In this document: one piece after another, positions 20,385 through 33,617 of the stretch | Layout of the letters: the number at the start of each line of letters is the position of its first letter | Position numbering within the stretch: position 1 is the stretch's first letter | Assembly (NCBI RefSeq): GCF_002902085.1 | Contig: NZ_PPQR01000025.1 | Coordinates: forward strand, 1 to 64,000 | Source of the DNA: Staphylococcus simiae | GTDB taxonomy: Bacteria > Bacillota > Bacilli > Staphylococcales > Staphylococcaceae | Length of the DNA stretch: 64,000 nt | Direction of reading: 5' to 3' | Made by a program: the position numbers and the translations under genes | The notes under the pieces: generated by a model | Databases searched by the model: none | The model's input: the letters and a program-made list of their open reading frames with translations, nothing else | Told to the model about the DNA's origin: nothing

Positions 20385-22103
20385 ATGTCTAAATTAATTA
20401 AAGGTATTGCTGCATCAGATGGTGTTGCAATTGCTAAAGCTTATTTATTAGTTGAGCCAGACTTAACTTTTGATAAAAATGAAAAAGTCACTGATGTAGA
20501 AAGTGAAGTTGCTAAATTTAATAATGCGATTGATGCTTCTAAAGTTGAGTTAACTAAGATTAGAAATAATGCAGAGGTTCAACTAGGTGCTGATAAAGCT
20601 GCTATATTTGATGCACATTTATTAGTTTTAGATGACCCTGAATTAATTCAACCAATCCAAGATAAAATTAAAAATGAAAATGTTAATGCAGCATCTGCAT
20701 TGACAGATGTGACTACACAATTTGTAACAATATTCGAATCAATGGATAACGAATATATGAAAGAACGTGCCGCAGATATTCGTGACGTTTCTAAACGTGT
20801 GTTAGCGCATATCTTAGGTGTTGAGCTTCCAAATCCAAGTATGATTGATGAAAGCGTTGTTATTGTAGGTAATGATTTAACACCTTCTGATACTGCACAA
20901 TTAAACAAAGAATTCGTACAAGGATTTGCTACAAACATTGGTGGTAGAACAAGTCACTCAGCAATTATGAGTCGTTCTTTAGAAATTCCTGCAATTGTAG
21001 GCACTAAATCAATTACTCATGAAGTACAACAAGGTGATATGATTATCGTTGATGGATTAGAAGGTGATGTCATCATCAATCCAACAGAAGACGAATTAAT
21101 CGCTTACCAAGATAAACGTGAACGTTTCTTTGCAGATAAAAAAGAATTACAAAAATTGCGTGATGCTGATACAGTGACTGTTGACGGTGTTCATGCTGAA
21201 CTTGCAGCAAATATTGGTACGCCTAATGACTTACCAGGTGTTATTGAAAATGGTGCACAAGGTATTGGTTTATATAGAACTGAGTTCTTATATATGGGTA
21301 GAGACCAAATGCCAACTGAAGAGGAACAATTTGAAGCCTATAAAGAAGTACTTGAAGCAATGAACGGTAAACGTGTTGTTGTGCGTACTTTGGATATAGG
21401 TGGAGATAAAGAATTATCTTATTTAAATTTACCAGAAGAAATGAATCCATTCTTAGGTTATAGAGCGATTCGTTTATGTCTTGCACAACAAGATATCTTT
21501 AGACCACAATTACGTGCGTTATTACGTGCTTCAGTTTATGGTAAATTAAATATTATGTTCCCAATGGTTGCAACAATTAATGAATTCCGCCAAGCTAAAG
21601 CAATATTATTAGAAGAAAAAGAAAACCTTAAAAATGAAGGTTATGATGTTTCTGATGATATTGAATTAGGTATTATGGTTGAAATTCCATCAACAGCTGC
21701 ATTAGCAGATGTTTTTGCTAAAGAAGTGGATTTCTTTAGTATTGGTACTAATGATTTAATTCAATATACTATGGCAGCTGACCGTATGTCAGAACGTGTT
21801 TCTTATTTATACCAACCATACAATCCGTCAATATTACGCTTAGTTAAGCAAGTTATTGAAGCTTCACATAAAGAAGGAAAATGGACTGGTATGTGTGGTG
21901 AAATGGCTGGAGATTCAACAGCTATCCCATTATTACTTGGTTTAGGATTAGATGAGTTCTCTATGAGTGCAACATCAATCTTAAAAGCAAGAAGACAAAT
22001 TAATAATTTAAGTAAAAATGAAATGACTGAACTTGCAGATCGCGCAATTAACTGTGCTACTCAAGAAGAAGTTATTGAATTAGTTAATAATTATGCTAAG
22101 TAA
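20385..22103 (+). CDS. ptsI: PEP-protein phosphotransferase (PTS enzyme I)
   Basis: Transfers phosphate from phosphoenolpyruvate to HPr. The 572-residue protein shows the N-terminal HPr-binding helical domain, the active-site His191 in [12 protein letters not shown], the PEP-binding signature LYRTEFLYM and the C-terminal barrel motifs [15 protein letters not shown] and the catalytic Cys in GMCGEMAGD. Coupled to ptsH and followed by a strong terminator. Confidence 0.97.
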   Translation: MSKLIKGIAASDGVAIAKAYLLVEPDLTFDKNEKVTDVESEVAKFNNAIDASKVELTKIRNNAEVQLGADKAAIFDAHLLVLDDPELIQPIQDKIKNENVNAASALTDVTTQFVTIFESMDNEYMKERAADIRDVSKRVLAHILGVELPNPSMIDESVVIVGNDLTPSDTAQLNKEFVQGFATNIGGRTSHSAIMSRSLEIPAIVGTKSITHEVQQGDMIIVDGLEGDVIINPTEDELIAYQDKRERFFADKKELQKLRDADTVTVDGVHAELAANIGTPNDLPGVIENGAQGIGLYRTEFLYMGRDQMPTEEEQFEAYKEVLEAMNGKRVVVRTLDIGGDKELSYLNLPEEMNPFLGYRAIRLCLAQQDIFRPQLRALLRASVYGKLNIMFPMVATINEFRQAKAILLEEKENLKNEGYDVSDDIELGIMVEIPSTAALADVFAKEVDFFSIGTNDLIQYTMAADRMSERVSYLYQPYNPSILRLVKQVIEASHKEGKWTGMCGEMAGDSTAIPLLLGLGLDEFSMSATSILKARRQINNLSKNEMTELADRAINCATQEEVIELVNNYAK

Positions 22104-22109
22104 TTATTT

Positions 22110-22144
22110 TAAAGACGCTCTAGATTGCTAGGGCGTCTTTTTTG
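22110..22144 (+). terminator. Terminator of ptsHI
   Basis: Stem AAAGACGC (22111-22118) / GCGTCTTT (22133-22140) with a run of T overlapping and following the second arm. Confidence 0.9.
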
Positions 22145-22174
22145 TATATATTGTATTATTTTGTGGTTATCTTA

Positions 22175-22228
22175 CTATGGTTTTCAATCAAATTAAGGTT
22201 CTCCATCAAATTTGATTGAAACATAGTT
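22175..22228 (+). repeat. Inverted repeat with T-tail downstream of ptsI
   Basis: CTATGGTTTTCAATCAAATT (22175-22194) pairs imperfectly with AAATTTGATTGAAACATAG (22208-22226) and a run of six T follows. It could be a second terminator behind the ptsI terminator, or the end of an unrecognised transcript. Nothing else is visible between the ptsI terminator and 22368. Confidence 0.5.
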
Positions 22229-22368
22229 TTTTAATCTATGTACACCATCTTGCATATTGTAGTGGAAAATCTGTCAACAGAATTTTTTGTGTAATGTACA
22301 ACTGACTATAAACACTTTTATTTCCATTTAGAAAATTGTCTCATTGTGGTGCTAGTTATTATTGCATG

Positions 22369-22602
22369 TTAATTGTCTATCTTTAATATACTATTTATTT
22401 CATCTAAATCTACTTGATACATGGGTTTACCTTTTAATAAGATGAAAGGTGTTGAAAATGCATCATAATCCATCATTTCAAGGCGATATTGATTATTGCT
22501 AATATTTCTTTCTTCGTATTCAACATTGTGTTCTGTTAGGTAGTTTTTCACAAAAGTACATGGTGGGCAGTCATTTTGCGTATAAATAATAACGTCATCC
22601 AA
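22369..22602 (-). CDS. Glutaredoxin-like / NrdH-redoxin-like thiol protein
   Basis: A 77-residue thioredoxin-fold protein with the dithiol motif CPPC (Cys12-Cys15) in IYTQNDCPPCTFVKNYL and the cis-proline segment FSTPFILL. Size and motif fit glutaredoxin/NrdH-like redoxins that reduce disulfides in cytosolic partners; the partner is unknown. The start codon is TTG, eight bases after AAGGAGA; there is no usable ATG nearby. It is a single gene, divergent from cydA. Confidence 0.82.
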   Translation of the reverse strand: MDDVIIYTQNDCPPCTFVKNYLTEHNVEYEERNISNNQYRLEMMDYDAFSTPFILLKGKPMYQVDLDEINSILKIDN

Positions 22603-22800
22603 ATTTCATCTCTCCTTTAATTTATCTCTATTTATTGTAATACAATTTAACTTTTAACAAAAATTAAATATGGCTAAAATGTGAAATCAGTTAAAATTAT
22701 ATTCAATTTCATAGCACTTAATATTTTAAACTCTTAGTTATAACTATTATAATTAACTTCATTGTGTTGCCAAAATAAATAGAAATAGGTGATTTAATTA

Positions 22801-24156
22801 ATGGATACCGTTGAAATAAGTAGATTTTTAACCGGCATGACATTAGCAGTACACATTATTTTTGCGACGATAGGTGTCGGTATGCCTTTAATGTTTGCAA
22901 TAGCAGAATTTTTAGGTATTCGCAAAAATGATTTATCATATATTGCATTAGCTAAAAGATGGTCCAAAGCATATACCATCACAGTAGCAGTAGGTGTTGT
23001 AACAGGTACAATTATCGGGTTACAACTATCATTAGTTTGGCCAACATTTATGGAAATGGGTGGTCATGTAATAGCTTTACCATTATTTATGGAAACATTT
23101 GCTTTTTTCTTTGAAGCAATTTTCTTAAGTATTTATTTATATACCTGGGACAGATTTAAAGGTAAATGGACTCACTTTATTATAAGTATACCAGTTATTA
23201 TCGGTGGTTCATTTTCAGCATTTTTCATTACTTCAGTGAACTCATTTATGAATACACCTGCCGGTTTTGAAATGGAAAAAGGCAAAATGGTTAATGTCCA
23301 ACCGTTTGAGGCAATGTTTAATCCATCATTTATAGTACGATCATTCCATGTTATTACAACTGCAGGCATGACGATGGCATTTGTACTAGCTTCTGTAGCA
23401 GCTTTCAAACTACTACGTAATAAAGTGCCAGAAGATAGAAGTTATCATAGTAAAGCACTGAAAATGACGATGATTATTGGCTTTCTATCAACGTTGTTAT
23501 CGATGTTAGCCGGTGATTTATCTGCTAAGTTCTTACACCAAGTACAACCAGAGAAATTAGCAGCATATGAATGGCATTTTGATACGTCTTCTCATGCAAA
23601 TTTAGTGTTATTTGGTGTGCTAAATGAAAAAACACAAGAAGTAAGTGGAGCAATTGAAATACCAGGTGTATTGAGTTTCTTAGCTGATAATAGTTTTAAA
23701 ACGACAGTTAAAGGATTAAATGAATTTCCTAAGAATGACTTACCACCAATGATTGTGCATTATTTCTTCGATTTAATGGTAAGTATGGGCATTTTATGCT
23801 TTGTTATATCAGGACTGTATGTTCTAACACTAATTTTTAAAAAATTACGTAAGTACACAACACATAAATGGATGCTTTACGGTATTTTACTTACAGGCCC
23901 AGCATCGATGTTAGCTATTGAATTTGGTTGGTTCCTAACAGAAATGGGAAGACAACCTTGGATAGTTAGAGGTTATATGCGCGTAGCACAAGCAGCTACA
24001 CAAGCTGGTGGAATTACGCTTGTGACAATATTGTTTGGTATTCTATACTTTATTTTAATGTTTACAAGTGCATATGTACTTATTAGAATGTTTAAAAACA
24101 AGCCGGCTCATAAAGACATTAATCAATTAATAACTTCTAAAGGAGGGGTAAAATGA
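22801..24156 (+). CDS. cydA: Cytochrome bd-type quinol oxidase subunit I
   Basis: Membrane subunit carrying the hemes of the bd oxidase, which reduces oxygen with menaquinol. The 451-residue protein has about nine membrane segments, a candidate heme-ligand His18 in TLAVHIIFATIG, the RSFHVITTAGM segment and the signature GRQPW. The periplasmic Q-loop between segments 6 and 7 is short. AGGTGATT precedes ATG 22801. It overlaps cydB by four bases. Confidence 0.93.
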   Translation: MDTVEISRFLTGMTLAVHIIFATIGVGMPLMFAIAEFLGIRKNDLSYIALAKRWSKAYTITVAVGVVTGTIIGLQLSLVWPTFMEMGGHVIALPLFMETFAFFFEAIFLSIYLYTWDRFKGKWTHFIISIPVIIGGSFSAFFITSVNSFMNTPAGFEMEKGKMVNVQPFEAMFNPSFIVRSFHVITTAGMTMAFVLASVAAFKLLRNKVPEDRSYHSKALKMTMIIGFLSTLLSMLAGDLSAKFLHQVQPEKLAAYEWHFDTSSHANLVLFGVLNEKTQEVSGAIEIPGVLSFLADNSFKTTVKGLNEFPKNDLPPMIVHYFFDLMVSMGILCFVISGLYVLTLIFKKLRKYTTHKWMLYGILLTGPASMLAIEFGWFLTEMGRQPWIVRGYMRVAQAATQAGGITLVTILFGILYFILMFTSAYVLIRMFKNKPAHKDINQLITSKGGVK

Positions 24157-25169
24157 TATATGCATATATAGGTATAACAGTACTATGGTTATTTTTATTT
24201 TGTTATGTCATTATTGCCTCTATTGATTTTGGCGCAGGCTTCTTTGCATTACATTCTAAAATAACAGGTAATGACAAAAAAACGAATCATTTGATTTCAC
24301 GTTACTTAAACCCCGTTTGGGAAGTAACAAATGTATTCTTTGTATTTTTCTTTGTTGGATTTGTAGGCTTTTTCCCTGAATCAGTTAAGTATTTAGGAAC
24401 AGTTTTACTTGTGCCAGGTTCCATTGCACTTATAATGATTTCATTACGTAATAGTTTTTATGCATTTGAAAATTATGGGCAAGACACTAAACTGTCTTGG
24501 ATGGTTATGTACGGAGTTACTGGTTTATTGATTCCAGCGTCATTAGCAACTGCGTTAACAATTACAGAAGGTGGTTATATTTCAGAAAATCATGGGCACG
24601 TTGATTTAGAGTGGTTGCAGCTCTTTTTAAGTCCATTTGCATGGTCGGTCGTATTTCTGGCTATTATTTCTGTATTGTATATTTCTTCTGGATTTTTAAC
24701 ATTTTACGCTCATAAAGCTGAAGATAAACCAGCTTATGAATTAACAAGAATGTGGCATATCTTCTGGGGACTTCCAATGATAATTATTTCATTATTTGTT
24801 TTCCTGTCCTTAAGAATACAAAATTCAGAACATTTTTATACCGCAATTTTTGATTATTGGTGGATGTTTGGTTTAAGTTTTATCTTTTTCTGTGTAGCAT
24901 TATTGTTAACAATCTTAAAAAGAAATCATGGTGTAGCATTTGTTATGGTCATTTTACAAATGTTGCTGGCATTTTTCGGATATGGTATGAGTAAATTACC
25001 TTATTTACTGTACCCATTTGTTAAAATTACCGATGCTCATGTGAACCCTGAAATGGGATGGGCATTAGTTATTGCATTTATTTTAGGTTTACTTTTATTA
25101 GTACCATCGTTAATATTATTATTAAGACTATTTGTTTTCGATAAAGATTACGTAGAAGGAAAGAAATAG
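24153..25169 (+). CDS. cydB: Cytochrome bd-type quinol oxidase subunit II
   Basis: Integral membrane partner of CydA, 338 residues with about eight hydrophobic segments and the family N-terminal pattern IDFGAGFFAL. Its ATG is inside the cydA stop region (overlap of four bases), with AAAGGAGGGG upstream. Some S. aureus annotations call this pair qoxA/qoxB-like, but the sequence features are those of the bd family. Confidence 0.93.
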   Translation: MIYAYIGITVLWLFLFCYVIIASIDFGAGFFALHSKITGNDKKTNHLISRYLNPVWEVTNVFFVFFFVGFVGFFPESVKYLGTVLLVPGSIALIMISLRNSFYAFENYGQDTKLSWMVMYGVTGLLIPASLATALTITEGGYISENHGHVDLEWLQLFLSPFAWSVVFLAIISVLYISSGFLTFYAHKAEDKPAYELTRMWHIFWGLPMIIISLFVFLSLRIQNSEHFYTAIFDYWWMFGLSFIFFCVALLLTILKRNHGVAFVMVILQMLLAFFGYGMSKLPYLLYPFVKITDAHVNPEMGWALVIAFILGLLLLVPSLILLLRLFVFDKDYVEGKK

Positions 25170-25179
25170 CAGTAATTTA

Positions 25180-25232
25180 CCCCAACTGTAATTGAACGCT
25201 TATAGTGTCAATCGATAGTTGGGGTTGTTATT
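25180..25232 (+). terminator. Probable terminator of cydAB
   Basis: Inverted repeat CCCCAACT (25180-25187) / AGTTGGGG (25217-25224) followed by a T-rich but interrupted stretch. Weaker than the other terminators in this window. Confidence 0.55.
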
Positions 25233-25286
25233 GTATTGATTATCCTAACTATTAACAATCAATTTTATTAATGATGGAGGATATGT

Positions 25287-25949
25287 ATGGGTAAAGAGTA
25301 TGTAGTAATAGGTTTAGGTCGTTTTGGTGGAAGTATTGTAAGGGAATTAAATGCATTAGATATGGATGTCATGGCGATAGATTATGATGAAAATAGAGTG
25401 AATGAATATAGTGATATTGCAACACATGCGGTGGTGGCAGATACCACAGACGAAGCAGTGATGAAAAGTTTAGGCATTAGAAATTTTGATCATGTCATTG
25501 TTGCTATAGGTGAAAATATACAATCTAGTACTTTAACAACATTGATATTAAAAGAACTAGGTGTAAAAAAAGTTACCGCAAAAGCACAAAATGATTATCA
25601 TGCTAAAATATTAAATAAAATAGGTGCAGATACTGTAGTACATCCAGAGCGTGATATGGGTCGTAGAATTGCACATAATGTTGCCAGTGCGAGCGTACTT
25701 GATTATTTAGAATTAGCAGATGAACATTCAATCGTTGAATTAAAGGCTACTGAAAAAATGGCAGGACAGTCAATTATTGAATTAGATATTAGAGCGCAAT
25801 ATGGCATAAATATTATTGCTATAAAAAGAGGTAAAGATTTTATTATCTCACCTAATCCTAACTTGAATTTAGAAATAGGGGATATACTAATAATGATCGG
25901 ACATGATAACGATTTAAGTCGTTTTGAAAAAAATATTGCTACAAAATAA
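25287..25949 (+). CDS. ktrC: Ktr potassium uptake system, cytoplasmic gating subunit (RCK protein)
   Basis: Regulates a KtrB/KtrD-type potassium channel. The 220-residue protein has an N-terminal RCK_N Rossmann domain (VIGLGRFGGSIVRELN, then an acidic AIDYDE after strand 2) and a C-terminal RCK_C domain (about 135-215), the domain reported in S. aureus to bind c-di-AMP. No membrane partner gene is adjacent, which is usual for the staphylococcal system. Named ktrA or ktrC depending on source. ATGGAGGAT precedes the start. Confidence 0.9.
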   Translation: MGKEYVVIGLGRFGGSIVRELNALDMDVMAIDYDENRVNEYSDIATHAVVADTTDEAVMKSLGIRNFDHVIVAIGENIQSSTLTTLILKELGVKKVTAKAQNDYHAKILNKIGADTVVHPERDMGRRIAHNVASASVLDYLELADEHSIVELKATEKMAGQSIIELDIRAQYGINIIAIKRGKDFIISPNPNLNLEIGDILIMIGHDNDLSRFEKNIATK

Positions 25950-25989
25950 AGATTTAATACAAATATTAAGTCTAAGTACATAAGAATCA

Positions 25990-27932
<1,943 letters not shown>

Positions 27933-27959
27933 GTTAAAAATTCCTCCTAAGAATATCTG

Positions 27960-28355
27960 TTTATTTATAGTTAATCCTAGTAAATATGGATGTACCTTTA
28001 AATTTTGTGTTATAACGTTTAGTTGTTTGAAAATCTTTAATTTAAAAAGTAATCGTCATTTCACTTCATGTTACTAGGGTAATCTTGTCGTTCAAATTTG
28101 AAAATTAGACAAAATATCTAAAATTTCAGTTACATATTATTTTACATGATGAACCACAATAAATAAAGCAGTTTATCTTATTGATAGACTAGGATTAGAG
28201 AATTTGATCAACATTAAATTGTCTAGTAATTTTTATTTTTAACAGTAAAAATAATTAAGGTTAGTATTACATTGAAATGAAAGGCGAGCATCTACGAAAG
28301 TAGTATTGGAAAATTTACTTTATCTTTTCTCTCATAATTAGATAGGGGTTTTAGA
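27960..28355. other. Gene-free stretch between rpoY and the def terminator
   Basis: No convincing frame with a ribosome binding site. It must hold the minus-strand rpoY-rnjA promoter, but I cannot choose a -35/-10 pair. One small perfect hairpin CTAC-GAAA-GTAG, a GNRA tetraloop, sits near 28292-28303. Confidence 0.5.
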
Positions 28356-28359
28356 GTAC

Positions 28360-28396
28360 TAAAAAAGCTTGGAGCGTTAATAATTAACTCCAAGCT
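28360..28396 (-). terminator. Terminator of def
   Basis: On the minus strand AGCTTGGAG (28388-28396 complement) pairs with CTCCAAGCT (28366-28374 complement) and six T follow. Confidence 0.88.
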
Positions 28397-28428
28397 AACA
28401 ATTTCTACTGATGAATAACTAATTATAT

Positions 28429-28980
28429 TTACACTTCGACAGCATCTGGATGTGGTTGTAATGGGTGATCTTTATCAATATGATCATAAAACATAACACC
28501 ATTTAAATGGTCGATTTCATGTTGAAAGACAATCGCAGGATATCCTTTTAAACGAAGGTTGATATCATTGCCATCGATGTCTTTAGCTTTAATGGTAACT
28601 CTATGATGACGATGTACTAATCCAGGAATATTTTCATCAACACTTAAACAACCTTCTCCTGTAGGTAAATATGCTTCTTGAATACTATGACTCATTATTT
28701 TAGGATTCACTAACATATAGTCATAGGATTTGCCATTACCATCATCAGGAAGATAAACAGCAATCATTCTTTTGGCAACATTGATTTGTGGTGCAGCTAA
28801 GCCTACACCTGATCGAAGACCGTAGCGTTTTGAGATTTCATCATCTTGACTATTAATCAAAAACTCTCTCATTGCTTTTAAAGTTTCTTTATCTTCATTA
28901 GAGAGAGGTAACTTTACTTCATTGGCTTTTTCACGAAGTGTTGGATGTCCGTCTCTAATAATATCTTTCATAGTTAACAA
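28429..28980 (-). CDS. def: Peptide deformylase
   Basis: Metal-dependent enzyme removing the N-formyl group from nascent proteins. All three motifs are present: [14 protein letters not shown] (metal Cys) and HEIDHLNG (two metal His and catalytic Glu). The frame is open to 29031, but TTG at 28980, six bases after AAGGAAGGTG, gives 183 residues and the N terminus [14 protein letters not shown], equivalent to the known [14 protein letters not shown] of the S. aureus enzyme. The first in-frame ATG (28971) is 15 bases from the ribosome binding site. Confidence 0.93.
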   Translation of the reverse strand: MLTMKDIIRDGHPTLREKANEVKLPLSNEDKETLKAMREFLINSQDDEISKRYGLRSGVGLAAPQINVAKRMIAVYLPDDGNGKSYDYMLVNPKIMSHSIQEAYLPTGEGCLSVDENIPGLVHRHHRVTIKAKDIDGNDINLRLKGYPAIVFQHEIDHLNGVMFYDHIDKDHPLQPHPDAVEV

Positions 28981-29034
28981 ACTAAACACCTTCCTTTTCA
29001 TCATTTTATTAATCTGTGATCTTATGATCACTCA

Positions 29035-29320
29035 TTTTTATAGTTTTTAAGTTTTGTGTTATATTAACTACTTAAATGCTTTGTGACCATCATATAATAT
29101 TCTAAGGTCCAACTATTTTAATTGTATCGTCTTTAGAATTAGCGTATGCTTGAACCACATTTGATACATTAAATAAATATTAATCTAACTTAAAAAGTAT
29201 AGTACAGAGAATAGAAGTGTCAATAGTTATGTTTTAAGTTGGCTTTAGTTAATAATGATTGCATGTTATTTAATTCAAAATTGATTTTTATCATTAAATT
29301 ATTTATGATTAATTTTATAT
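29035..29320. other. Divergent intergenic region between def and ykyA
   Basis: About 300 AT-rich bases separating divergent genes, presumably carrying both promoters. I see no coding frame and no strong hairpin. Confidence 0.5.
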
Positions 29321-29339
29321 AGTAAGTGGAGGTACCAAA

Positions 29340-29966
29340 ATGAAATTTGGAAAAATATTAGGAGCAGTTCTTGCATCAAGTATATTACTTGCAGGATGTA
29401 CAACAGATAAGAAAGAAATTAAAGCATACTCAGATCAAGTTCAAAAAGCATTTGATGATGAGAAACCTATTAATTCTATTAGTAAGAAAATAAATTCTTT
29501 AGAAGAGAAAAAGAAAAAATTATCTTCTAAGGTTAATAGTCAAGATCCACAAGTTAGAGAAAAAACAGCAACAGAATTAGTAGATAATGCAGATAAACGT
29601 TTAAAAGAGTTTAAAAAAGAAGAAGATAAAATAGATGAATCTCAAAAAGATTTTAAAAAAGCTGAAAAATATATCAGCAATATTAAAAACGATACTAAGA
29701 AAAAAGAAGTTGAAGAATTAGATAATGCTTTGAAAGATAAATATAAAGCACATGAAGCATATGCATCAGCTTATAAAAACGGTATTAAAGCTGAAAAAGC
29801 ATTATTTACTTATCTTAATCAAGACAATGCAACGCAATCTGGTGTAGATGAGAAATCTAAAGATGTTGAAAAGGCATTCAAAAAAATGAACGAGAAATTT
29901 AATAAGTATGCTAAAGCAATGAACAAAGTTACTAAAGAAAAGCAAGATGTAGATCAATTGAAATAA
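29340..29966 (+). CDS. YkyA-type cell-surface lipoprotein
   Basis: A 208-residue lipoprotein: signal peptide MKFGKILGAVLASSILLAGC with lipobox LAGC (Cys20 to be lipidated), then a Lys/Glu-rich, strongly helical, probably coiled-coil region through most of the mature protein. Position immediately upstream of pdhABCD matches Bacillus ykyA (PF10368, putative cell-wall binding lipoprotein). It has its own terminator, so it need not be cotranscribed with pdh. Function unknown. Confidence 0.87.
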   Translation: MKFGKILGAVLASSILLAGCTTDKKEIKAYSDQVQKAFDDEKPINSISKKINSLEEKKKKLSSKVNSQDPQVREKTATELVDNADKRLKEFKKEEDKIDESQKDFKKAEKYISNIKNDTKKKEVEELDNALKDKYKAHEAYASAYKNGIKAEKALFTYLNQDNATQSGVDEKSKDVEKAFKKMNEKFNKYAKAMNKVTKEKQDVDQLK

Positions 29967-29977
29967 TAAATCAGACT

Positions 29978-30029
29978 GATACAGATATGGTGAAACAACT
30001 AATACAGTTGCTCATATCTGTATCTTTTA
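29978..30029 (+). terminator. Terminator of ykyA
   Basis: Stem GATACAGATATG (29978-29989) / CATATCTGTATC (30013-30024) followed by TTTTAT. Confidence 0.82.
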
Positions 30030-30056
30030 TATTGAAACAGAACTTTCTCAAATAGT

Positions 30057-30085
30057 TTAACAGTATTAATCTTTTATGATACAAT
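30057..30085 (+). promoter_or_regulatory. Candidate sigma-A promoter of pdhABCD
   Basis: TTAACA (30057-30062), a 17-base spacer ending in TGA, and TACAAT (30080-30085) with an extended -10 TG. It lies 54 bases upstream of the pdhA start. Confidence 0.68.
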
Positions 30086-30139
30086 TAATAAGGATAAAAT
30101 GAATTTCTATACAATTATGGGAAAGGTATGGTGAATTGA

Positions 30140-31252
<1,113 letters not shown>

Positions 31253-31255
31253 GCC

Positions 31256-32233
31256 ATGGCACAAATGACAATGGTTCAAGCGATTAATGATGCGCTTAAA
31301 ACTGAACTTAAAAATGACCAAGATGTATTAGTTTTTGGTGAAGACGTTGGTGTTAACGGCGGTGTTTTCCGTGTTACTGAAGGATTACAAAAAGAATTTG
31401 GTGAAGATAGAGTATTTGATACACCATTAGCTGAATCAGGTATCGGTGGTTTAGCATTAGGTTTAGCAGTTGAAGGATTCCGTCCAGTAATGGAAGTTCA
31501 ATTCTTAGGCTTCGTGTTCGAAGTATTTGATGCAATTGCTGGTCAAATCGCACGTACTCGTTTCCGTTCTGGTGGTACAAAAACTGCACCAGTAACTATA
31601 CGTAGTCCATTTGGTGGTGGCGTTCATACACCTGAGTTACACGCTGATAACTTAGAAGGTATCTTAGCTCAATCACCTGGTCTTAAAGTTGTTATTCCTT
31701 CTGGTCCATATGACGCTAAAGGTTTATTGATTTCTTCAATTAGAAGTAATGATCCAGTTGTATACTTAGAACATATGAAATTATATCGTTCATTCCGTGA
31801 AGAAGTTCCTGAAGAAGAATATACAATTGATATTGGTAAAGCTAGTGTTAAAAAAGAAGGTAACGATATTTCATTAATTACTTATGGTGCAATGGTTCAA
31901 GAATCAATGAAAGCTGCAGAAGAACTTGAAAAAGAAGGATATTCAGTAGAAGTTATCGATTTACGTACTGTACAACCAATCGATATCGAAACTTTAGTTG
32001 CTTCTGTTGAAAAAACTGGCCGTGCTGTAGTAATCCAAGAAGCACAACGTCAAGCTGGTGTTGGAGCACAAGTAGTAGCAGAATTAAGTGAACGTGTCAT
32101 CTTATCATTAGATGCACCAATCGGAAGAGTGGCTGCAGCTGATACAGTTTATCCATTCACTCAAGCTGAAAATGTTTGGTTACCAAATAAAAATGACATC
32201 GTAGAAAAAGCTAAAGAAACTTTAGAATTTTAA
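31256..32233 (+). CDS. pdhB: Pyruvate dehydrogenase E1 component, beta subunit
   Basis: The 325-residue beta subunit forms the alpha2-beta2 E1 tetramer. It shows the transketolase pyrimidine-binding region ([31 protein letters not shown]) and a C-terminal transketolase domain ([11 protein letters not shown]). AAGGAG at the end of pdhA precedes the start. Confidence 0.96.
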   Translation: MAQMTMVQAINDALKTELKNDQDVLVFGEDVGVNGGVFRVTEGLQKEFGEDRVFDTPLAESGIGGLALGLAVEGFRPVMEVQFLGFVFEVFDAIAGQIARTRFRSGGTKTAPVTIRSPFGGGVHTPELHADNLEGILAQSPGLKVVIPSGPYDAKGLLISSIRSNDPVVYLEHMKLYRSFREEVPEEEYTIDIGKASVKKEGNDISLITYGAMVQESMKAAEELEKEGYSVEVIDLRTVQPIDIETLVASVEKTGRAVVIQEAQRQAGVGAQVVAELSERVILSLDAPIGRVAAADTVYPFTQAENVWLPNKNDIVEKAKETLEF

Positions 32234-32323
32234 TATAATAACTAAAAAACGTTAACGAATGTTAAATCGTATTTAACTAAACGTAAAAATGATTAATTTA
32301 CGAAATCTTAGGAGGGCAAAAAC

Positions 32324-33613
32324 GTGGCATTTGAATTTAGATTACCCGATATCGGGGAAGGTATCCACGAAGGTGAAATTGTAAAATGGTTTGTTAAAGC
32401 TGGAGATACTATCGAAGAAGATGATGTGTTAGCAGAAGTTCAAAATGACAAATCAGTTGTAGAAATTCCTTCACCAGTTTCAGGTACTGTTGAAGAAGTA
32501 TTAGTTGAAGAAGGAACTGTAGCAGTAGTAGGAGATATTATTGTGAAAATTGACGCTCCTGATGCTGAAGAAATGCAATTTAAAGGACATGACTCAGACG
32601 ATTCAGCTAAAGAAGAAGTAACACAAGAGGAAGCGCCAGCACAAGCAACTCAAGAAGCTAGTCAAACTGAAGAAGTTGATGAAAGTAAAACAGTTAAAGC
32701 AATGCCTTCTGTACGTAAATATGCACGTGAAAAAGGTGTTAACATTAAAGCTGTTTCAGGTTCAGGTAAAAATGGTCGTATTACAAAAGAAGATGTAGAT
32801 GCATACTTAAATGGTGGTGCACCAGCAGCTTCTAATGAATCTGTGGCTTCAAGTAATGAATCTGCAACTGAAACAACATCAGCACCAGCAGCTGTGTCAA
32901 CAGAGGGTGAATTCCCAGAAACAACTGAAAAAATCCCTGCAATGCGTAAAGCAATCGCTAAAGCAATGGTTAACTCTAAACATACGGCTCCTCACGTAAC
33001 ATTAATGGATGAAATTGATGTTCAAGAACTTTGGGATCACCGTAAGAAATTCAAAGAAATTGCTGCTGAACAAGGTACTAAACTAACATTCTTACCTTAC
33101 GTTGTAAAAGCACTTGTTTCTGCATTGAAAAAATATCCAGCACTTAATACTTCATTCAACGAAGAATCTGGTGAAATCGTGCATAAACATTACTGGAATA
33201 TCGGTATTGCAGCTGATACTGAAAGAGGTTTATTAGTACCAGTTGTTAAACATGCAGACCGTAAATCTATGTTCCAAATTTCAGATGAAATTAATGAATT
33301 AGCTGTTAAAGCTCGTGATGGTAAATTAACTGCTGATGAAATGAAAGGTGCTACATGCACAATCAGTAATATCGGTTCAGCTGGTGGACAATGGTTCACT
33401 CCAGTTATCAATCACCCAGAAGTAGCAATCTTAGGAATCGGCCGTATTGCTCAAAAACCAATCGTTAAAGATGGTGAAATCGTTGCAGCACCAGTATTAT
33501 CATTGTCTCTAAGTTTCGACCACAGACAAATTGATGGTGCAACAGGTCAAAACGCAATGAATCACATTAAACGTTTATTAAATAATCCAGAATTATTATT
33601 AATGGAGGGGTAA
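32324..33613 (+). CDS. pdhC: Dihydrolipoamide acetyltransferase (E2) of pyruvate dehydrogenase
   Basis: Core of the complex. One lipoyl domain (about 1-77) with Lys43 in QNDKSVVEI, an acidic and Ala/Gln-rich linker, a peripheral-subunit-binding domain (about 125-165, [12 protein letters not shown]...GRITKEDV), a second Ala/Ser/Thr linker, and the catalytic domain with HRQIDGATG. The start is GTG after TTAGGAGGG. A 90-base spacer without terminator separates it from pdhB. Confidence 0.96.
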   Translation: MAFEFRLPDIGEGIHEGEIVKWFVKAGDTIEEDDVLAEVQNDKSVVEIPSPVSGTVEEVLVEEGTVAVVGDIIVKIDAPDAEEMQFKGHDSDDSAKEEVTQEEAPAQATQEASQTEEVDESKTVKAMPSVRKYAREKGVNIKAVSGSGKNGRITKEDVDAYLNGGAPAASNESVASSNESATETTSAPAAVSTEGEFPETTEKIPAMRKAIAKAMVNSKHTAPHVTLMDEIDVQELWDHRKKFKEIAAEQGTKLTFLPYVVKALVSALKKYPALNTSFNEESGEIVHKHYWNIGIAADTERGLLVPVVKHADRKSMFQISDEINELAVKARDGKLTADEMKGATCTISNIGSAGGQWFTPVINHPEVAILGIGRIAQKPIVKDGEIVAAPVLSLSLSFDHRQIDGATGQNAMNHIKRLLNNPELLLMEG

Positions 33614-33617
33614 AAAC

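Noticed and set aside
24153-25169. qoxA/qoxB naming for the oxidase genes at 22801-25169
   Set aside because: The proteins have bd-oxidase subunit motifs (GRQPW, N-terminal heme-ligand histidine) and none of the heme-copper oxidase motifs.
28285-28310. GNRA-capped mini-hairpin (CTAC-GAAA-GTAG) as part of a small RNA
   Set aside because: Only four base pairs, no promoter or terminator pair to define a transcript.
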